Shown here piece after piece: positions 4,719-7,191 of a DNA stretch of 7,191 nucleotides (its first letter is position 1; each line of letters opens with the position of its first letter). The notes beneath the pieces are model-generated. The model worked only from the letters and a program-made list of their open reading frames with translations, did not search any database and was not told the origin of the DNA. The translations under genes were made by a program, and so were the position numbers. Source of the DNA: Planctomycetota bacterium (lineage in GTDB: Bacteria; Planctomycetota; Planctomycetia; Pirellulales; Pirellulaceae); assembly GCA_019347795.1 (NCBI GenBank), contig JAHWKS010000265.1:1-7191 (forward strand), in the 5' to 3' direction.

Positions 4719-5988
4719 ACTCTCCCCCTACACGCCGCTGCTCGATTTTTTCGAGGAGTGGTATCGACCGCGAAAGCTCGCGCGAAAAAGCGAGAGCATC
4801 GTAAACCCCTATCGCGTTTCCATCCGCCGGTTTCTCCGGATGATGGGGCGCGAAGTGAAGGTCATCCACCTGAACGAGCCGAACCTGCGGCGATTCGGTG
4901 ACGTGCTGGACGCGGAAGGTTACAGCGCGAACACCGTGGCATATTATCTGCATCGCATTCGTAGCCTTTGGCGACTGGCGGCAGAGCTGGGAGCGGCGCC
5001 TCCGGTGACGCGCGGCCGTTTGGCGCCGCGCTGCCAGCCCATCTTTCATCCGGCCGAAGTCTGGAGGCCGGAACACGCCGAGGCGCAGACGCTACGGGAG
5101 TTTGTCTTCACCGTGTACCTGCCCGAGAGAAGCGTGTGCGACGGCTGGCAGTCGCGTCTGCTTTCTGCGGTCGATCTTTTTTCGCAGTGGGCAGGGCGCC
5201 CAGCCACGTTGGCGGACTTCAATCGGGACACGTTTAACCGGTTCCTGGCGGATGTCGCTAAACATCGCGAGCCGCGCACAGTTTGGAATAAGCGAACGTC
5301 GCTCACGTCGCTCTGGATTCGAGCGTATGAGGACGACCTCGTCCCAGAGCCGCCGAAGCGCATCCGCAAGGACAAGGTCCCGCGGAAGATTCCGACCGCT
5401 TGGACGCTGGAGGAGCTGCGCCGCATCATGGAAGCGGCGCAGGAGTCGCCGGGCATTGTCATCGGCGCCCAGCGGCAACCGTCCCTGCGCTGTCACTACT
5501 ATCCGGCCCTGATCCGCACGGGTTATGACTCCGGCTTGCGTAGGGGCGATTTACTCGCCCTCCGTCGCGACCAGATTGACGACAGCGGAACCATTCTCGT
5601 TCCGCTGCACAAAACTGGCTGCGATCATATCTGCCGAGTGCGACCTTCCACGCTTCGAGCCATCGACGCTCTTCCGGCTGGGGGCGTGATTTTCCCTGCG
5701 CCCTGCCACCACGAGATGAAAGAGGCGTGGGAGTGGATTCTCACCACCGCCGGCATCCCGCGGAATCGCTGGGGACAACTCCAGCAGCTACGCCGCACAA
5801 GCGCGTCTCATGTTGAGCAACGCAACCCCGGATCGGCAGGGCACCACCTGGGGCACTTGACGCCCGGCTTGGCCGAGAAGAGTTACATCGACCCGCGCGT
5901 CGCCCGCGCTGATCGCCCGCTGCCGCCTGACCCGTTCGACGGCGACGACGACGATGAGGACGGCCAGATTCTGGGCGTCGTGGCATAA
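4711..5988 (+). CDS. Tyrosine recombinase (integrase), two core-binding domains
   Basis: A 425-aa site-specific recombinase expected to cut and rejoin DNA through a 3'-phosphotyrosine. There appear to be two SAM-like core-binding domains, about residues 8-95 and 125-210, followed by the catalytic domain (about 228-400). Visible catalytic residues are Arg277 (SGLRRGDLLAL), Lys301 (PLHKTG), Arg361 (QQLRRTSASH), His382 (HLGHL) and Tyr392 (KSYIDP). The usual first His of the HxxR box is Gln358. The C-terminus is strongly acidic (FDGDDDDEDG). The start at 4711 has AAGGGAGG (4698-4705) at 5-nt spacing; an upstream in-frame ATG at 4693 lacks this. It overlaps the truncated paralogue by 8 nt. It is the likely integrase of the element, and the nearby 3.6-3.95 kb region is its possible attachment site. 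Confidence 0.9.
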   Translation: MSRLSPYTPLLDFFEEWYRPRKLARKSESIVNPYRVSIRRFLRMMGREVKVIHLNEPNLRRFGDVLDAEGYSANTVAYYLHRIRSLWRLAAELGAAPPVTRGRLAPRCQPIFHPAEVWRPEHAEAQTLREFVFTVYLPERSVCDGWQSRLLSAVDLFSQWAGRPATLADFNRDTFNRFLADVAKHREPRTVWNKRTSLTSLWIRAYEDDLVPEPPKRIRKDKVPRKIPTAWTLEELRRIMEAAQESPGIVIGAQRQPSLRCHYYPALIRTGYDSGLRRGDLLALRRDQIDDSGTILVPLHKTGCDHICRVRPSTLRAIDALPAGGVIFPAPCHHEMKEAWEWILTTAGIPRNRWGQLQQLRRTSASHVEQRNPGSAGHHLGHLTPGLAEKSYIDPRVARADRPLPPDPFDGDDDDEDGQILGVVA

Positions 5989-6016
5989 CCCATCAACTCA
6001 CACAGGAGAACTTCCC

Positions 6017-6982
6017 GTGATTCAAAAACTCCCCGCCGCTATTGCTAATCAGTTTGTCGAAGCCCCCGTTGACCAGATCGCCCCCGACCCCCGCAACCCG
6101 CGGCTGGATTGGGACGAGGCCAAGCTGCAGAAGTTGGCCGACTCGATGAAGCGCGAGCAGGTGTTGCAGCCGATCCTGATCCGCAAGATGCCGGAAGGCG
6201 ACGGCCCGCCCTACCAGATCGTTTTCGGCGAGCGACGCTGGCGAGCCGCGAAGGTGGCTGGCTGGGGGACGCTCCCGGCGCGCATCGTGTCGGGAATGTC
6301 CGACTCTAAAGCGCTCGTCTTGATGGGCGAGGAAAACCTGAACCGCCAGAACTGGACCGTGCTCGAACTGGCCTACTACACGAGCGCCCTGAACGCATCC
6401 GGCCTGACATGGCCGCAGGTGGCGAAGGTGGTCGGCAAATCGAAGAACTACGTATCCCAAGTCGCGAAGCTGACGAAGCTGCCCAAGGAGTGGCAACAGC
6501 GCGTAGCGCGGCGAGAAGTCTATTGGGGCTTAGGGATGCGCATTTCTCCGCACGTCAAACGCCCGGAGGCGCTGGAAGCCTTTGAGGAGGATTTCCAGGC
6601 GAACCCGAGCGACTGGTCGCGGTGCAACCTCACCGATGCGAATGCGCTGGTGCGAAGCATCCTACAGCGACTGGAAGCGCCGGAGCCCGCGCCAACACCG
6701 GCCAAGGCCGGCTACACCGTAGGCCCCAACAGCGGCGGAAGCGAACGCCGCAGTGCGAACGCCGCAGTGCCGCCGGGCGAGCTTTCTCGCAACCTTCAGG
6801 GACGGATGGATGAGGCGGCCAGCAACCAGAGCAACAGCAACCGTTCGCTTTCCCGGCGGGATGCGCTGGCCTTGCTGGAGCCGCACGCCAAAGACGCCGA
6901 CGCGCTGAAGCTGATCCGCAGCGCTGCCTACGACCTGTTGCGACTGCTAAAGGTGAGCGGAGAATCCGAATCGACGCACTAG
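6017..6982 (+). CDS. ParB/Spo0J-family DNA-binding protein
   Basis: A 321-aa protein starting at GTG 6017, with AGGAG (6004-6008) at 8-nt spacing; an upstream in-frame ATG (5954) lies inside the recombinase gene. The N-terminal ParB domain (about 14-115) contains the nucleotide-binding motif GERRWRA (71-77) and the following ENLNR (106-110), both typical of CTP-binding ParB clamps. A helix-turn-helix follows (about 129-156: LTWPQVAKVVGKSKNYVSQVAKLTKLP). A proline-, serine- and asparagine-rich linker (220-278) leads to a helical C-terminus (SRRDALALLEPHAKDADALKLIRSAAYDLLRLL) that may dimerise. No ParA is present here. ParB-like proteins without ParA are common in phages and mobile elements, where they regulate genes or act near packaging and methylation genes. 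It is probably co-transcribed with the recombinase, 28 nt upstream. Confidence 0.88.
   Translation: MIQKLPAAIANQFVEAPVDQIAPDPRNPRLDWDEAKLQKLADSMKREQVLQPILIRKMPEGDGPPYQIVFGERRWRAAKVAGWGTLPARIVSGMSDSKALVLMGEENLNRQNWTVLELAYYTSALNASGLTWPQVAKVVGKSKNYVSQVAKLTKLPKEWQQRVARREVYWGLGMRISPHVKRPEALEAFEEDFQANPSDWSRCNLTDANALVRSILQRLEAPEPAPTPAKAGYTVGPNSGGSERRSANAAVPPGELSRNLQGRMDEAASNQSNSNRSLSRRDALALLEPHAKDADALKLIRSAAYDLLRLLKVSGESESTH
6741..6768 (+). repeat. 14-bp perfect tandem duplication inside the ParB-like gene
   Basis: GCGAACGCCGCAGT occurs twice head to tail (6741-6754 and 6755-6768) in the linker of the ParB-like gene. Because 14 is not a multiple of three, losing one copy would shift the frame and end the protein at the TGA at 6811-6813, removing the C-terminal helical domain. 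Confidence 0.9.
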
Positions 6983-7022
6983 CGACCGTGCGGACCGAAG
7001 CGCCCCGAGGGCGTGCAGCGGG

Positions 7023-7057
7023 ACCGGCGGCCGGTGAATGCCGCGCCGCCGGTTTTT
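7023..7057 (+). terminator. Intrinsic terminator after the ParB-like gene
   Basis: A perfect 9-bp GC-rich stem (ACCGGCGGC at 7023-7031 with GCCGCCGGT at 7045-7053) is followed by TTTTT (7053-7057). A smaller hairpin CGCCC-CGA-GGGCG lies just before (7001-7013). The position 40 bp after the stop at 6982 marks the end of the recombinase-ParB operon. Confidence 0.75.
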
Positions 7058-7084
7058 ACCTTCGAACACCTACCATCCGCCAGA

Positions 7085-7191
7085 ATGGAAGCTTCCCACG
7101 ATCGAACCTTCGCCGCACTCCGGCCCGGATTGTGGCTGTCGATCTTCGACCTTGCCCGCGCCATGCATCGAACGGTCCGATGGGTGCGGAC
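7085..7191 (+). CDS. Partial open frame at the right edge, HTH-like segment
   Basis: An ATG at 7085 opens a frame with no stop up to the window end (35 complete codons). The peptide reads MEASHDRTFAALRPG and continues LWLSIFDLARAMHRTVRWVR, which resembles the helix-turn-helix of excisionase/MerR-like or small-terminase-type proteins (a hydrophobic pair, then DLAxxxxRTVRWV). The ribosome binding site is weak, and the frame is also open upstream of the ATG past the terminator, with a GTG at 7034, so the start is uncertain. It follows the terminator of the ParB operon and would form a new transcription unit. With only 36 residues visible, both the gene and the HTH call are tentative. Confidence 0.4.
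   Translation, partial: MEASHDRTFAALRPGLWLSIFDLARAMHRTVRWVR

Noticed and set aside
1..7191. CRISPR array
   Set aside because: No set of regularly spaced 20-40 bp direct repeats occurs anywhere in the window.

Overview
The window looks like part of a prophage or integrative element in a GC-rich bacterium, most likely a planctomycete. No taxonomic marker gene is present. The inference rests on high GC outside one low-GC gene, on an MJ0042-like zinc ribbon fused to membrane helices (a protein style common in planctomycetes), and on the character of the small hypothetical proteins and the recombinase. It should be read as likely, not proven.

Left part (1-2775, + strand). A hairpin-rich intergenic segment (20-123) precedes a 581-aa protein resembling a short phage tail tape-measure protein. 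It is followed, with almost no gap, by a cysteine-rich 185-aa protein of clearly lower GC, and then by a 110-aa coiled-coil protein that overlaps it by 8 nt. This reads as the distal end of a virion-structure operon.

Middle (2763-3970). A 143-aa zinc-ribbon, two-helix membrane protein runs on the minus strand and converges with the coiled-coil gene. A 72-aa hypothetical gene diverges from it across a 76-bp gap that holds an imperfect inverted repeat. About 480 bp without a gene follow (3490-3969). This stretch is rich in structure: a 19-bp and a 20-bp palindrome spaced close to five helical turns, a sigma70-like promoter, a 12-bp direct repeat, and a long imperfect hairpin ending in a T-tract just before the next gene.

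Right part (3970-7191, + strand). Four genes form a tight operon: a 94-aa unknown protein, a truncated tyrosine recombinase (155 aa, no catalytic residues), a full tyrosine recombinase (425 aa) with what look like two core-binding domains, and a ParB/Spo0J-like protein (321 aa). The first three overlap by 4 and 8 nt, and ParB starts 28 nt after the recombinase. An intrinsic terminator closes the operon at 7023-7057. A further reading frame with an HTH-like segment runs off the right edge.

Taken together, the right half looks like the recombination and DNA-handling module of the element. The structured 3.6-3.95 kb region is a candidate attachment site and/or leader that controls recombinase expression. 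The most novel points are that control/att region, the catalytically empty recombinase coupled to an active-looking paralogue, and a ParB without ParA whose linker contains a 14-bp frame-changing tandem duplication.
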